A stretch of DNA of 64,000 nucleotides, from assembly GCF_001021085.1 (NCBI RefSeq), contig NZ_CP004021.1, forward strand, positions 766,001 through 830,000. The letters run 5' to 3'. The notes under the pieces were generated by a model that saw only the letters and a program-made list of their open reading frames with translations, was not told where the DNA came from and made no database searches. The DNA is from Candidatus Liberibacter africanus PTSAPSY (GTDB taxonomy: Bacteria; Pseudomonadota; Alphaproteobacteria; Rhizobiales; Rhizobiaceae). The position numbers and the translations under genes are program-made. Below, one piece after another: positions 63,752 to 64,000 of this stretch (its first letter is position 1; every line of letters starts with the position of its first letter).

Positions 63752-64000
63752 ATGGCGCAATCATTAACAGGCAGAGATGATACAAATAAGCGGAATCATG
63801 TACACGATTTCGCTGTGTCTTTTTGTCTCGTTCTTATTATATGCATTCTTTTCCTTCCTATACCTACAATTCTTCTTGATATAGGACTAGCATCCTCCAT
63901 TGCACTATCGATATTGATATTGATGGTAGCACTGTGGATTGAAAAGCCTTTGGAATTTTCTTCTTTCCCCACAATTCTTCTTATTGTGACGATTGTTCGT
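63752..64000 (+). CDS. flhA: FlhA, flagellar export protein (5' part, cut by window edge)
   Basis: The first 83 codons are present from ATG 63752. After a polar N-terminus of about 20 residues come hydrophobic helices and the conserved LPIPTILLDIGLASSIALSI and FSSFPTILLIVTIVR segments, diagnostic of FlhA. The gene continues beyond the right edge. FlhA forms the nonameric ring of the export gate. Confidence 0.95.
   Translation, partial: MAQSLTGRDDTNKRNHVHDFAVSFCLVLIICILFLPIPTILLDIGLASSIALSILILMVALWIEKPLEFSSFPTILLIVTIVR

Overview
The window looks like chromosome of a reduced-genome member of the Rhizobiales, most likely a 'Candidatus Liberibacter' species. I infer this from strong AT bias, long non-coding spacers, gene remnants, and rhizobial gene orders (ruvCAB-tolQRAB-pal-tilS-ftsH-glmM; cysS-purN/purM-hdaA; motB-motC-fliK-rem-flgE-flgK-flgL-flaF-flbT-flgD-fliQ-flhA) from which individual genes have dropped out. 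The species cannot be fixed by eye.

Layout. 1-8.7 kb: XerD recombinase, BolA and a J-domain protein, ribosomal protein L28, glyoxalase II, a methyltransferase, and a phospholipid block (plsC, pssA, psd) with a YdcF-like protein. 8.7-17.5 kb: an Atm1-type ABC exporter, RarD-like permease, cysS, two TadE-like pseudopilin proteins, purN/purM and the DnaA-related regulator HdaA. 17.7-18.9 kb: a tRNA-Leu(UAA) interrupted by a 221-nt group I intron, followed by gene debris. 18.9-26.7 kb: an orphan iron-type binding protein, rsfS, the thiamine importer thiBPQ, a DUF610 deacetylase-like protein and rppH. 27-39.2 kb: tRNA-Arg(CCU), ruvCAB, the tol-pal cluster, tilS, ftsH, glmM. 39.3-44 kb: complex I accessory subunit NDUFA12, a DUF2155 protein, and a four-gene Mn/Zn/Fe-type ABC importer. 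44.3-49.5 kb: fatty acid synthesis (fabD, fabG, acpP, fabF) and mltG, with a decayed tandem copy of the fabF 5' end. 49.9-51.3 kb: a CAU-anticodon tRNA next to a degenerate, partly duplicated integrase gene. 51.4-64 kb: flagellin followed by motor, hook, junction and export genes, running off the right edge inside flhA.

How the genes fit together. The window gives a picture of import dependence (thiamine, metals) with retained purine, lipid and envelope synthesis and a flagellar operon whose coding sequences look intact. The most notable signals are the group I intron at the same anticodon position as the classical cyanobacterial tRNA-Leu intron; a Tol-Pal system whose TolQ and TolR lack the membrane polar residues of the proton path and whose Pal lacks a lipobox cysteine; and the fossil tandem duplication at fabF.
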